A stretch of DNA of 64,000 nt from Coenobita brevimanus. Lineage: Eukaryota > Arthropoda > Malacostraca > Decapoda > Coenobitidae. The stretch lies in the NCBI GenBank assembly GCA_032717465.1, contig CM064715.1:37083604-37147603 (forward strand), read 5' to 3'. The first letter of the stretch is position 1. Every line of letters starts with the position of its first letter. This document shows, in pieces, positions 49,302 through 60,942 of the stretch. The position numbers were made by a program, and so were the translations under genes. Below the pieces are notes generated by a model. That model did not search any database, was not told where the DNA came from, and saw nothing but the letters and a program-made list of their open reading frames with translations.

Positions 49302-50460
49302 ATGGCGAAAAAGGTCTCCGTGCGGAGGGCCTTAGAGATGATTTTCGAATAGATAGTAGTTTGGGAAGATAAAGATTAGGAAGATATTTTCAGAATTTGA
49401 AGATAGCATTTCTGTCAATTCAGAGTCTGACAGTGAGTTTTAAGATGAGGATGAAATTGACCTTGAACCAGCTCCAAAATGAGCCCGTCAGCAGCCAATT
49501 TCAGGCCTCCCGCGGCAGTCAGCCACAGGACCAGCTTGTCTGCAGCCAGCCACAGGACCAGCTCGTCAGCAGCCAGCCACAGGATCAGCTCATCAGCAGC
49601 CCACTGCAGGACCAGCCAGAGGACCAGCCAGTCAGCAGACAGCCCACTAGCAGCCAGCAAGTGGAGAAATATGGATGTCAAAAAATGGTGAAATTGAATG
49701 GTATCCTTGCCCAAAGAAAGAGCCACTCTGCAGGGCGCCAATGTGATAAAGATGCATCCTGGGCCAACACGGATGGCAGTTACTCACGTGCAGGATATCG
49801 TGTCTTCTTTGAACTTTTCATCCCGGATGACATCCAGAAAATCATTTTGGATTGCACTAAAATAGAGGGAAGGCGTGTTTTTGGGGAGGGGTGGAAGGAG
49901 ATGGACCAAACCCATTTACGAGCATACTTTGGGCTTCTTATCCTTGCTGGAGTTTTCAGATCTAAAGGAGAATCCACAGAATCCCTGTGGGATGCAGAAA
50001 CTGGCAGAGAACTTTTCCGTGCCAAAATGTCTCTGGAAAATTTTCACATTATTTCCAGGATTATCCGTCTGATAACCGCGAAATGGCAGACTAGCTCGGT
50101 GACAGAGAGACAAGCTACCTGCCATCAAGACAGTGTGGGACAAGTGAGTGCACTGCCTCCCCCTGTTTTACTACCCTGGCCCTAATGTCACTGTTGATGA
50201 GCAGCTGGTGCCATTTAGGGGCCGCTGCCCCTTCAGGCAGTGCATGCCATCAAAACCTGCAATATACGGAATAAAGATCTGGGCTGCCTTTGATGCTGCA
50301 TCATCATATGCATGGAACTTGCAAGTGTATACAAGAGGCCAGATGAAGGAGCCCCTGAGAAGAACCAAAGGATGAAAGTTGTCCTGGACATGACACAAGG
50401 ACTCAGTGGACACAACATCACATGCAATAACTTTTTTACCACACATAAGCTGGGACAGGA
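49302..50460 (+). pseudogene. piggyBac-like transposase, frameshifted and truncated
   Basis: Starts near MAKKVSVRRALE (49302), with early stops. A Gln/Pro/Ala-rich repeat region (about 49490-49640) leads to NGEIEWYPC (near 49690). After a frame change come the core blocks FELFIPDDIQKIIL (near 49810), LRAYFGLLILAGVFRSK (near 49920) and MSLENFHIISRIIRL (near 50030). After another change comes NVTVDEQLVPFRGRC (near 50175) with the first catalytic D, then IWAAFDAASSYAW (near 50280) with the second. The third catalytic position reads ITCNNFF (near 50425), N where D is required. The sequence stops soon after, so the rest of the core and the Cys-rich C-terminus are missing. Confidence 0.88.
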
Positions 50461-50717
50461 ACTCCTAAGCATATTATTATTAACCATATATGCAGCCTTT
50501 ATTGTCTGCATTTGGGATGAAGTAAACATCTGGTATTTTTACAGAAATTGTTATGGCTGTATTGATTTAAAAACCCAATAATGCGGTGGGTCCACTAGAC
50601 CCGCAAACATTGGCTGCGTAACAAAAACATGAACACCACACAAGGGTTAAGACACGGGACAGTACGAGCTTGACTCATTCCTGTAAAGATACAATTAGGT
50701 AAGAACAATTAGGTAAG

Positions 50718-50718
<1 letters not shown>

Positions 50719-50775
<57 letters not shown>
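50719..50775. repeat. (CA)n microsatellite after LINE copy B
   Basis: Directly follows the LINE terminus AAGAAC. Confidence 0.95.
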
Positions 50776-50777
<2 letters not shown>

Positions 50778-52815
50778 CTGTATTTCAAACAGAGGTGAGA
50801 TACTGCTCTTTTAAGTCAGCAGCTGTGCATGCTTGAAGATGGCATGAAGTAATTTCAGTAGCAGCCAGATTTACTAATAATCCTTCAGGCAGTTCCCTCT
50901 GGCCTAACTATGCTTTGTTTTTGCAGGAAGGACCATGGGTAGATATTGTGTGGCCTTCCCATGTTTGTTACTATTCTCATAAACACAAGTGTCAGTTATG
51001 AGAGAGTTCATCATGGCGTACAGGATTCTTTGTTATGACGGCAAGGACACAAAATGGAGAGTGCAGAAACCTACCAGATCTCATATTTTTTCCACAGAAA
51101 TAAAAGCAAGTTGGTTTAGCAAGAGAAGCACTGCAACATATCCCTGAAAGAGAAGAAAATGAGATGTACAGTATAGATTAATGAAAAGCGATGAAAAAAT
51201 AGCCACTTTGATCCAGTGTTATACATTGTATTAAATTTTTGCTATTTCCAGGCAGTTATACTAATTTCAAGAGTGTGCTCTAGTTGTGAAAGAATTAGTG
51301 ATGGATGTGATTAACTCCTTCAGTTCAAAAAGTTTCTCTTACATTACGTTAAACTGCACGAAGGTAGCAAGAACAAAATGATAAAGACGTCATTTTATTG
51401 TCGGTGTTGTCGTTTGTTGTTGAAGGCAAGGGAACAACAATGGATAAATCTGTGAATACGAAATACATAAATAATCTGAGATTTTTAAAAGCATTTTTTA
51501 ATATAAAAATGCACTTGTGTAATAATTTCCAAGTGATGTAGCCTACCCGCGTGATCTTTAACCGCTGAATAGGGTGGCTTTTTTTTTTTTTTCTTTTATT
51601 CTTGCACTTATAAGGTGATTTTATTAAACTTCGGAATGACCGCTTGCAGTGATGAGGTAAATGAGAGGTATATTTTACGTCTCCAATGCGATGTCTCTCC
51701 CAATCTGAATCAAATCGTCTAGAGCTGGGATGGATATAGTGATAAAAATTTCATCGGAGTCAAGGGGTAAAGGGCTGTTGTGATGAACGAGGGCGAAGTG
51801 TAGGAAGGAATATGTAAGCATTTTCTGTTAGAGGAAGTCATTTATATCTTATTCTACCATAACGCTTAATTCCACATAGGAAGGATCTCTAGTAGTGAAA
51901 AGATTAATCGGGGATATATCTAACCTAATCCCTCGAGTTTGTTGCCAATTCAATAGCCAGAAAAAACAATTCTGAAGGCAACAAAAATAAAATTGATATT
52001 CATCTGAATTACAAGTTGAGTATGCTCATGATTTACAACTAAAATTCTTCCACCCTAGCTTAGGGAATTTTTTTTTTACCGCTCGATGACAAAGATAATA
52101 CCTCGATTCTAAATCCTTTCCACGGTACTTCTTCATGTGCATCATAGCCTATTCAAGTGTTCTTTCACTACAGCTCATCCCTCAAGATGGAGACTTGGTA
52201 ACGTTAGGCCAGGAAGTAGACACAGTATTGGCAAGACTTTGGTTGACGACAATTGATTTTTTTTCCCACAGCCGACACGTAAACAAAGAAGCATCGCTCG
52301 ACCTTTTACAAAAGGTCAAGCGAGTGTCCAACCTCATCCCGACATTTCAGCTAAGTCTTTATTATTCATCGTCTCTCGCATTTTGACATTTTACTAACGT
52401 CTTTTCTAAATATTTGTGGGGTGAAGTTGGTTATTTGAGTCGAGGAGTCGAAGTGTCATCGACTAAGGAGATTTTCTAACACCCCATCCTCACATGTTTG
52501 ATTCTTTATATTATAGCGCGTTCGCACTCTCAGGACCATGTGGCTCACTCCTAGCGACATCAAAGCATCTGACATTAGCCTGTATTTTTGTATACGTCCG
52601 ACTCTGGGCATAAGCTTTAACAGCCCGTTCCCTGAGGTCCAGCAGCCCTCCTACGTACCATACACCTTTACTTGCCACCGCTTCGACGCAAACACGAGCC
52701 GTCTATTGTGGATCCATGCTAGGACTGTCTCATACAGGACTGGCGTATTGGTATTCACGGGATGCTTTTACATGTCGGTGGGTCAAAGCATACTTTGACG
52801 AACTGTTCATTGCAT
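50776..52815. other. Unassigned sequence
   Basis: About 2 kb of mainly AT-rich DNA. Short ORFs (for example 52135-52386 and 52538-52798, both +) have no family features and no supporting splice or initiation context that I can judge. A T-run lies at about 51580-51592. Confidence 0.5.
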
Positions 52816-52819
52816 TATC

Positions 52820-52880
52820 TGAGATTGAACCCGCGTCCACTGAGAGAGCAAACCATCTCAACCGCCTCGGCCACCGCCCA
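52820..52880 (-). repeat. tRNA(Ser/Leu)-like SINE head
   Basis: The minus strand has GGTGGCCGAGGCGGTTGAG (A box) and, 40 bp on, GCGGGTTCAATCTC (B box), as in type II tRNAs. The anticodon region does not form a clean arm, so it is a SINE or tRNA pseudogene rather than a working tRNA. Confidence 0.55.
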
Positions 52881-53285
52881 ATCATGAACGGCTTGATGGT
52901 GACAGTAGTAACATTCAGGTTCCTATGATTTACTGTCAACTAAAAGACCGTTTAACATTAACTGGAACAGAACACTAGAGGTGACAAAACGCATGTTATT
53001 TATGCAATCTGTGTCGGTATTACAAAAGCATTAGTAACATACCAAAGATTGGAAAGGCGTAGTATGCAAAGGAAGAGGTGCTAGAAAAACCCATAAGTTG
53101 ATAAAAATCCGAAACAGAAAAATCATGTTAATGCATATAGTCAACGAAGGTGAATAAGGCAGACAATCAACTTTTGTTATGTCTCAGACTTCTCCTTGAA
53201 CAGGAACCGCAGTAGTTGATGTTAAATCCAAGTCTCAGCTACTGTGACGGGTGAAGAAGGGGAAATAAACTGAATCCGTTAAGCT

Positions 53286-53352
53286 CACCAACTAGATAAC
53301 AGAATTCGGGCTCTTCCAACCGCGAGGTGGACGTGCTAACCAATGCACTAAC
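53286..53352 (-). repeat. tRNA-derived SINE fragment
   Basis: The minus strand reads TTAGTGCATTGGTTAGCACG then TCCACCTCGCGGTTGGAAGA, a tRNA-head layout seen in arthropod SINEs. The B box (GCCCGAATTC) is degenerate. Confidence 0.4.
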
Positions 53353-53739
53353 CCCTCTACTCAGCTAACCAATCCTTCACCGGTTTGGAGACAAAAGGTG
53401 GGTGCAACCTTTCTGACATTAATCTCTTCAAACTGACAACACATCTTCACTTTGTTCTTGCTGTTTAAAGAAGTGATTCCCCATCCTTGGATGTACTTGT
53501 CGAAAAAGAGAAGCTAGATGCGGCTTTCTTTATCTCCTTCCCCGTAGTACAACTTCTCTGAACTAAATAGCGAAAATAGAAAATCATACGTCTCTGGAGC
53601 AACAGGACCGAGCATGGGTGCCAATTTATCGATTGCCGCTAGGTTTAGAGATATCCACGTCCATTTAATGATAATTCTTAACGTTTATAGACTAAAAATC
53701 AAGCGTAGCCTAGATACGTTTTACAATGTCTTAATGACA
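53353..53739. other. No recognised feature
   Basis: No coding or repeat signal noted between the SINE fragment and the hAT element. Confidence 0.5.
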
Positions 53740-54189
53740 GTCTAGAGCAGCGTTTCTCAACCTTTTTACCCTTATGGAACCCTTGAAATAATTTTCATGT
53801 CTCAAGGAACCCTTGCATAAGAAGTACCGTATATCATTATTAATATCTTTCTTTCTCTTGTATAAACTAAAGTTCATAAGGAGAACATAATATATTTTTT
53901 CTGATAACTGGTTTATGCAAAAAAGAAGTTACGTTTATCTGAAGTTTAATGACAATGCAAAAAAAAATAATAAATAAATAAAAGTAAATAACTGAAATCA
54001 AACTGCTTGTTCAAGAGACCTCATACGGAGGTTTTCATTCACACACAAAAATAAACATAAATATCCAGTATCATATATAACACATATATACAGAACGAAA
54101 ACATATAATAACTACTAGTACCACTACAGTAACTTGATAAAACTTAAACAAATATAACTGACGCAAATTAAGGCAAACAGAACTAATCT

Positions 54190-54272
<83 letters not shown>

Positions 54273-54611
54273 CAAACATCCCATAAATTAACAAAATTAT
54301 AAATATACTTAAACTCTTAAAATTCATATAAAATCCCTAAATGATGGGTAACATTTACTAAATAACGTGGGTGAATGTGGGACTGTAACAGCACGCCAGG
54401 AAGTACATTTGGGATTGATGAAGACCGTACATGTGTTCTGTACTCGAATGAGTGTACAGTAAAATTAATATGAAATTAAACATAAAAATGACTCAGAAAT
54501 GCACTTACATATGATTAGCCTATTTATCACTATTTCTCTGGGAACCCCTAGCGACCTCTTGCGGAACCCTAGGGCTCCGGAGAACCCTGGTTGAGAAACG
54601 CTGGTCTACAG
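53740..54611. mobile_element. hAT-type non-autonomous element with 8-bp duplication
   Basis: Element 53748-54603 (856 bp). Left end CAGCGTTTCTCAACC is repeated exactly, inverted, as GGTTGAGAAACGCTG at the right. Flanks GTCTAGAG and GTCTACAG differ at one base, fitting an old 8-bp hAT duplication. GGAACCC phrases occur near both ends. A (GA)n tract at 54197-54268 lies inside. No transposase. Confidence 0.88.
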
Positions 54612-55374
54612 AGTTTTACAAAGTTTCAGCTACATTATGGAGATGTACACAAAGTTATAGCCATTTTCTACAGATGTATTTAAAGTTTTAATGGTATTCT
54701 AGAGATGTTACCAGAGTTTTGCAACTTTTAGTGACATTCGATTTATTTTTATGAAGCTACATTTGTATTCTAGACATTTTTATAGACATTTAGCTACCAA
54801 TGTTCGAAAGATTTTTACAAACTTTAAATGATTTTCGAGCGACTTTCTTTATTCTTTTTTAGCGACATTCTAGCAATTTATTATTGAAAGTTTAGCAATA
54901 TTAATTTTATGCAGTAGCCTACGATATGCACTTGGTGCACAACGACATTATTTTTTTTTACAGAGATATTCATTATTTAATCCCTGCAGTCGGAGGATGT
55001 TATTTTCATCGATTTTCTTTACCTGAGATAAATTTTAAAAATCGTGAGGTTACATACAGTCTTCATTTACTCCATCGCTCCTAGGGGCTCGCGCAACTCC
55101 CTTTATCTGTTGACGTCTATTGTTTTTTAGATGATTTTATTCAGTTTAGGGGGGAGGCCTCTCGTAAATAAGGGATAAGTGACAATCATACCGCAGCCAA
55201 CCTCTTAAGTTAGGAAAGTGTCTCTCAAGTTCAGTAAAGTGATCTGATGGTTGAAAGTGTACAGTATAAGACGTCATGGACTGAAGGGGTTAAGCAAAAT
55301 AAAATGTTTGGGGCAACAAGAAGAAACCTCAAAAATACGTTAAAGTAGTAAAGTGGTTAACTAATCTGGGGCTG

Positions 55375-55375
<1 letters not shown>
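54612..55375. other. No recognised gene
   Basis: T-rich sequence with loosely recurring phrases (TTTTACAAAGTTT, ATTCTAGAGATGT) at about 54610-54900 that may be an old degenerate repeat. Nothing coding. Confidence 0.45.
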
Positions 55376-55379
<4 letters not shown>

Positions 55380-55437
<58 letters not shown>

Positions 55438-55880
55438 GTTGCAAGTCATCTTGTAGTGTCCCAGGCCTGGGGGCCAGGGTGGGTAGGTTGGTGGGTGAGT
55501 TGACAGTGGATGTGGGCGGTATGGGTGTAATGGGGAAAGTGGATGGAACAGGTGGGTGGGCAGATTATTGTACATGTATGTGGTAATGTCGGGGGTGGCT
55601 GGGCAATGGGATGTGTGAGTGAATGGACTGGCTGGGGTGTGTTGGTGAGTGGGGAGTTGGGGTAGTCGGGTAGGTTGGGCACCTGGGTTGGATGGATGAG
55701 CTTAGTGGATGGGTACGTGAGAATTTCGGGTGAGTGGATGGATGGATGTGTAGCTTTCCGAAGGAGTAGTCAGGAGGTGGGCTCACTACAGTGGGTGAAT
55801 GAGTAGATATATGGATTGGTTGTTCTGAGGGTGGGTGGGTGAATGGGGGAAAAATAGGTCCAGTGTGGGACACGTCTATG
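55380..55880. repeat. (GT)n and G/T-rich minisatellite
   Basis: (GT)n at 55380-55435, then about 430 bp of degenerate GGTGGGTG, GGATGGATG and GGGTGTG phrases with strong strand asymmetry. Reading frames on it (Pro/His/Ser/Thr-rich) are artefacts. Confidence 0.75.
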
Positions 55881-56190
55881 GCTAGACTAGGTTAATATGA
55901 GAAAATAGGTCCATGGACAACATGTTCTTGGGGGAAATAGGCCCAAGTGTAAACTCAGGACCAGTGAAAAAAAAAAAAAAAAAAAAGACCCATGGAAGAA
56001 ATGGGTGCATGAGAAAAAAAAAGTAATCTTGGGAACTTGGTGTGTCCCCATGGGGAAAATAGGTCCATGGGAAGAACATAGTTCCAAGAAGGAAATAGGT
56101 CCATTGGGGCAAAATGTGTCCAAGGGGGAAAGTAGGTCCATTGAGGAAATTGGGTCAGTGGGAAAAACAGGAGTGTGGGGAAATGATCCC
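55881..56190. repeat. Degenerate minisatellite based on AAATAGGTCCATGG
   Basis: At least seven imperfect units of AAATAGGTCCATNGG plus a GGAAGAA/GGGGAAA spacer, interrupted by a poly-A at 55969-55986. Confidence 0.7.
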
Positions 56191-56877
56191 TAGGGGGTTT
56201 AGCCAAAGACGGGCTTGTGCGCCCTTGATATATCATTTTCTATACACTTTTCAATTACAGTTATGATAATGAAATCTAGTAAGATGTAACTGCTGTGGCG
56301 GTAAGTGTGCTCTCACTGCCCACAACCCTGTCCTCCACACAAGGAAGAAGAATACTTGGATCAATACCTATCGACTTCCCAAAGAATGGCAGACAATTGA
56401 CTTTTTGTTAAGTTCCACACTTTGTCCACAGGAAGACACGCGACAGTCTAATTTACATCCAGATTCCTCACAACTGGTTGCTGAACATAAGTGAAAAACT
56501 TTATCTGAGTTTGACTGAACCGGGTGTTGAACTTGGGTCTCTTATACTGCATGCTGAATGAACTATTATACACCACCGGCTCTCTAGGCAGCATGAACCC
56601 AGCAGCCCAATCTCCTCTCCCAGATATCTATTATGTATCATATATTCCTTCACTGTTTACATTACGTCAGAGTGCAACCTCGTTTCCTGTAAGGCCACTA
56701 ATTCTGCCTATTCACGGAGATTTCATATACGTTACTGTCAGGTTAATAGGGCGTGATAGTTATATAATGCAACCTTCAAATAAACCCCCTTCCTGCAGTG
56801 ATATAATACTGCTTAACGTGGAGGTAGGTGAGGTTCCTATTTCACCTGGTAGCAGGGACGGATAGTAGTGTAAAACA

Positions 56878-56924
<47 letters not shown>

Positions 56925-57540
56925 GTAATCATACCTTTATGTATCTGTTTATAAACCTAGGCTGCTCCCCAAAGAAACGGAAGTAGCCGAGACAGGACGA
57001 TATAGCCCCTATATACTCATCCACACACACACATTCATTCGCATACTTTTATACTGCAACTATACCTGTAACTATACTTTGTAACCATACTTTTATACTG
57101 TAACCAGACCTTGATAATCTCTTAAATTTGCATACTAGAATTAGTTGTATGTATAGCGGTATATGTGTCTAGTAGTATGTTAATCTCTACGTGACAATTA
57201 GCGCAAGTATCAGCAGTTTTTGAAAAAGTGATGACACCTGTGGCCGGCTCCTCCGCACACCACTGCAGGCAGTTGAAGGGCTGGCATAAAACGGGTTGGA
57301 CCTGTGTTCATCTTCTCCATGTACTCTTCCGTGAAAAACTGTTTAAAGACTTTTGGATCACTCATAATTGGGTGTAGGTGGTGGAACAAATTGGTGGCTA
57401 GCGGTGACTTGAACCCCAGTCATGTCGCATATGTACTGTACAATCATAATCCTATCCCTGCTGTAGAGACCCGTGTACATCTTAGGAAGAGACTTCGACT
57501 GGTGTGTTGAGTAAACGATACCGCCAGCTTCAAAACAGTA
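56191..57540. other. Unassigned sequence with (CA)n
   Basis: (CA)n at 56879-56923. A B-box-like GGGGTTCAAGTCACC on the minus strand near 57405-57419 could be a SINE trace. No gene seen. Confidence 0.45.
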
Positions 57541-57544
57541 CTAG

Positions 57545-57960
57545 GTGGAATTGCTAGAATCATAGCAAAAGTGAGGAAATGGTGGTTTTCAAAATGGCCA
57601 CCAATGGGGTCTTTCAGGACTACAAAGGCTTACAATTTCTAATAGAAACGTAGTATCTGGAAGACTATTATGGAGTTTTCAGGCACGGCCAACATGTTGG
57701 TGCCTATAGAAAAATCAGTATGACCTTGTGTAGTACTCGAAATCCAAGATGGCCCCCATCCAGACCCTCCCTAAACGAAAAAGTAGTGTATCTTTTGAAG
57801 GAAACATCGTGACTGGATGATTTTTATGTTAATTATAAAGTTTTCAGGCACTACCCACACAATAGTACTTTTAGTGATTCGATATCACCACATTTGATAC
57901 CCAAAATTCAAGATCGCCACAAATAAGTAATGAAAACATAAGCATGGAAAAGTATTCAAA
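57545..57960 (-). repeat. Imperfect tandem repeat of about 165 bp
   Basis: AAATGGCCACCAA (57592), CCAAGATGGCCCCC (57750) and TCAAGATCGCCAC (57907) mark successive units, each also with AGTTTTCAGGCAC. It lies 3' of the Cys-rich reading frame on the minus strand and may be the 3' non-coding part of the same repetitive unit. Confidence 0.55.
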
Positions 57961-58024
57961 GAAATTTCTCAGTCATACAGACATCAATACCATGTGAAGC
58001 TCATTTCATGAACATATGACTTAA

Positions 58025-59110
58025 TCATGACTGAAAGATGGCATTTTCACTTTTTTGACAGACTGACTCATGTTTATGACAAAAAATTACACATTTGACA
58101 CCCTTCTTTTTGCACAAACATCGCATCGAGCCAAGCTTACAAATGACTAACATTCTTTGGGGTAACGAATTCAAGCATTTTTCAGATAGTAGTGTGTCAT
58201 CATCTTTCACCCATCCGCACTTGATAGGGTCTGTGGCAGGGTGGGTAACATCAAGAAGATATAAAAGTTTATGGACAGAGTAAAATGGTCTCCTGATGTG
58301 GCCACGAATTGCGCTTGAAGATGATAGAAGGACTTCCAATGATTTTGGCGTCAGAGCTTGCAGTTGGACTTCCACCCGGAGCTGGTCGAATGTTCGTGAT
58401 TTGGGTTTGCTCTTCGCGCCAACCCACAACCGAACGAGATCCTCCTCAGCTTCATCAAGATCTCATCAGTGAGCGTGTCAGCCAAGTAATGCTCTGGATC
58501 ACATGACAGAGAGGCATGTGTGTTACCTATCTTTCTGCATCATCTCCAGTCAATATATGTGCCTTCACGATGACTTTAGATAGTCCTACTCTCAGCTTAT
58601 CTGCAAACAGTATGTAGTGGTATATGACACCGTCACTCACCGGTGCCAAACTCTACCCACAATTCTTGGGGGCCTCGCTTTCGAAAATATTGAAAATAAT
58701 AAAGCAGACGTGCTACTGTTTCTGTAACAGGAAACTACTAGCAGCCAGCTACTTCCCTGATCCACCTTCCATGCACAAAGCAACAGTGTGTGATCAACAG
58801 CTTCTTCCACATCACATGTCAGCATGTCAATAGGTTCTGTAATTTCAGAAGGTGGCTGGGTGGACGGCCCTTCAGAGTGGAGAAACTCTGCTGACACAGC
58901 ACCATCACCTGTGATGCATCCACCAAGCACAACATTCAACTTCATCTCAGAAGTCTAGATGAGATCGTGAACGAGACGCTGTAGCATAGTTTTGTTGACC
59001 GAGGAGGTCCACAACTTGTTCAATTGTTGGGGTATTGGGACACCTGCAGTGAGTTCAGTGAGGTCAACTGATTCAGCTCCACCGGTGCGACGTAGCCTTT
59101 CTCCACCCTT
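58025..59110 (-). pseudogene. Fragment of an uncharacterised Cys-rich repetitive protein family
   Basis: Read on the minus strand: PIPQQLNKLWTSSVNK (near 59045), TCDVEEAVDHTLLL (near 58805; the family usually has an EEADTRLLLH block here), a break, then TPKSLEVLLSSSSAIRGHI (near 58340), DPIKCGWVKDD (near 58225), and a C-terminal Cys cluster GSMRCLCKKKGVKCVIFC (near 58115). I recall this arrangement from large, multi-copy proteins of unknown function in arthropod and cnidarian genomes, probably carried by a mobile element. Stops and frame changes (near 58960, 58640-58500) make it a pseudogene. Function unknown. Confidence 0.5.
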
Positions 59111-59395
59111 AACCCGTTGAGAGCGATAGGCCTCATTTGGGACTTATCAGAGTCAAAAGTGACACACGCCTCAAATGAGCGCGATTTTCAAAGGCGTACC
59201 AAAACCACGCCACAAAGAGTAGGTGGCTGAAATTTGTATGGAAAATAGGGGCAGGTGGCAACTCTCGATACCACCCATGCACTGCCCCATATAGCTCAGA
59301 ATATGAGCGTGCGGACACCATGGAGCACGCACATAAATTTTCCTCATTTTCCTCCCGTGACACTGCCAACTCCACACCAGGCGCTAGGGGATCTG

Positions 59396-59397
<2 letters not shown>

Positions 59398-59460
<63 letters not shown>

Positions 59461-59495
59461 GGTAAAGGGAATCTGCACACACACACACACACACA

Positions 59496-59568
<73 letters not shown>

Positions 59569-59602
59569 TAATGGGGATCTGCACACACACACACACACAC
59601 AC
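59398..59602. repeat. Compound (CA)n/(GACA)n/(GA)n microsatellite
   Basis: (CA)n 59398-59426, GACA units to about 59460, (CA)n 59478-59499, (GA)n to 59563, (CA)n 59581-59602. Directly upstream of LINE copy 4. Confidence 0.95.
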
Positions 59603-59877
59603 CGAGGCACCGAGAGAGAGCAGACGCACGTCGACACCGCCCTATACCTGGCCAACTTGGCTAGAAGCATTACCTAAATAAGTATCTTTATATGAGTCAA
59701 GCTCTGTACAAGGTTAGAATAAATGGTGTTCTAATATGAAAAAGAAGAAGTTTTAAGTAAGATTTGGTCAAACAGAAAAGTAAACAAGCAGCGCAAGAAT
59801 GTGCACAATCAGGTGAACGTTATTCTACAATCTTCCCCAGGGAATGTAAGTACTATATGCGCTTTTAGCACTGCAAA

Positions 59878-60928
59878 ATAACCACATACTTTAGTAAAGC
59901 AAATCTGGAAAAGAAAAGAGATAAAGGTAGAAAGCAGGATGATGATATCTACCAAGAACTGGTTGAAATGGAGACTCACAATAAACTGGTTGAAAGAGTA
60001 CACGGGTTAGAGACGGCTTTTCAATATGAGATTGATGAAATTAAGAAACAGATGCAATTGCAAAAGGAAGAAATAGAAAGATTAGGAAAGGAAGTCAACA
60101 AGAAAGACACAGCCATAGATGAGCAAACAGTTGAAGTGGGTACACTTAGGAGGAAAATTAGTGAAATAGCAAGTACAGTAGTCAACCACGAGAGTATTAT
60201 GGAAGAGTTCAAAAATGATACAGAGACAATTAGGCAAGTAAGCAGTCTGATAGATCAGAGCAGTGATACTGAGAAGATAACACAAGTGAATGATGTTGTG
60301 CAAAGCTACAAAAATGATGTGGAAACGATTTTATGCTGAAATGGTGAAAGTAAAGAAACACTTGGAAACAAGGGTGGAAGAAAAAAGCATTAAAAAGGAA
60401 GTGAAAAGAATAATCCAAAACAATCCTAAGTTAGTCAGAGATTCAGTAGATATTAGCAAATCTATAGTAATCACTGGTATAGAAGAGGAAGAAGTAAAAA
60501 ACAAGATCTCAAGATACAAAAAGGAGATGGCAAATGTAATGGGCATATTGAAAGAAGTATCACAGGAAATCCGTAGTAAAGACATAGAGGAACACAAAAC
60601 GTTAGGGAAATACGAGAAAAGCAAGTCAAGACCCCTAAAGGTAACCTTCCAGAGTGAAAACACAGTGGAGGAAATACTAAAAAATGCAAAGAATCATATG
60701 GAAAAAGAGGAGTTCAAAAATGTATGGATAAAAAGATGCCTAACACATGAGGATCTGGAATTACTGAAAGAGAAGAGGAAGGAAGCAAAAACAAAAAATG
60801 AGGGAAGCGCAGAGGAGAAGAGGAATACATTTTTTTTACAAAGTAATTCGATTGCAGGTACGAAAGTGGTACATAAACAGGAGGGAATAAAAAGAAGGAA
60901 GGTAGTAGAACCAAATTATGACAAGTAG
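59878..60928 (+). pseudogene. LINE ORF1, copy 4
   Basis: The start codon of copies A and B (ATG) is ATA here at 59878-59880. The frame continues through the coiled coil (QLQKEEIERLGKEVNKK, near 60055) to 60339. A frame change near 60330 then leads to 60290-60928 with SIVITGIEEEEV (near 60465), RPLKVTFQS (near 60630), FKNVWIKRCLTHEDLELL (near 60715) and a basic tail. Architecture as in L1-type ORF1 proteins: coiled coil, RRM-like, C-terminal domain. Confidence 0.82.
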
Positions 60929-60942
60929 TATAAATAACCAAG

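Larger units (their letters stand above)
48710..50650 (+). mobile_element. piggyBac-like transposon, TTAA target
   Basis: TTAA at 48710-48713 and 50647-50650 flanks a 1933-bp element. Tips CCCTTGTGTGGTGTTC and GAACACCACACAAGGG are perfect inverted repeats of 16 bp. Subterminal palindromes GGGTCCACTGGACCC (about 48911) and GGGTCCACTAGACCC (about 50587) are present. The other LINE copies lack the insertion. Its transposase is broken and short, so it is non-autonomous. Confidence 0.95.
44554..50720 (+). mobile_element. CR1-like LINE, copy B, with nested piggyBac
   Basis: 5' UTR to 44826, ORF1 44827-45880, ORF2 45892-48713, interrupted at TTAA 48710-48713 by a piggyBac-like element (48714-50646), then the LINE 3' end 50651-50720 with two AATTAGGTAAGAAC units. 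(CA)n lies at both ends. Without the insertion the copy is about 4.2 kb and full length. Confidence 0.92.

Noticed and set aside
52135..52928. Several short plus-strand open frames as possible host exons
   Set aside because: No family motifs and no consistent splice sites that I could pair; one overlaps a tRNA-like SINE.
55565..56236. Pro/His/Phe-rich minus-strand frames as a repeat protein
   Set aside because: Explained by the minisatellites; frames in all phases are equally repetitive.
59109..59125. TTAACCCGTTGAG resembling a piggyBac-type end
   Set aside because: No inverted partner with TTAA was found, so no element can be defined.
59133..59677. Open frames rich in CVCV, SLSL or THTH
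   Set aside because: They are translations of (CA)n and (GA)n tracts.
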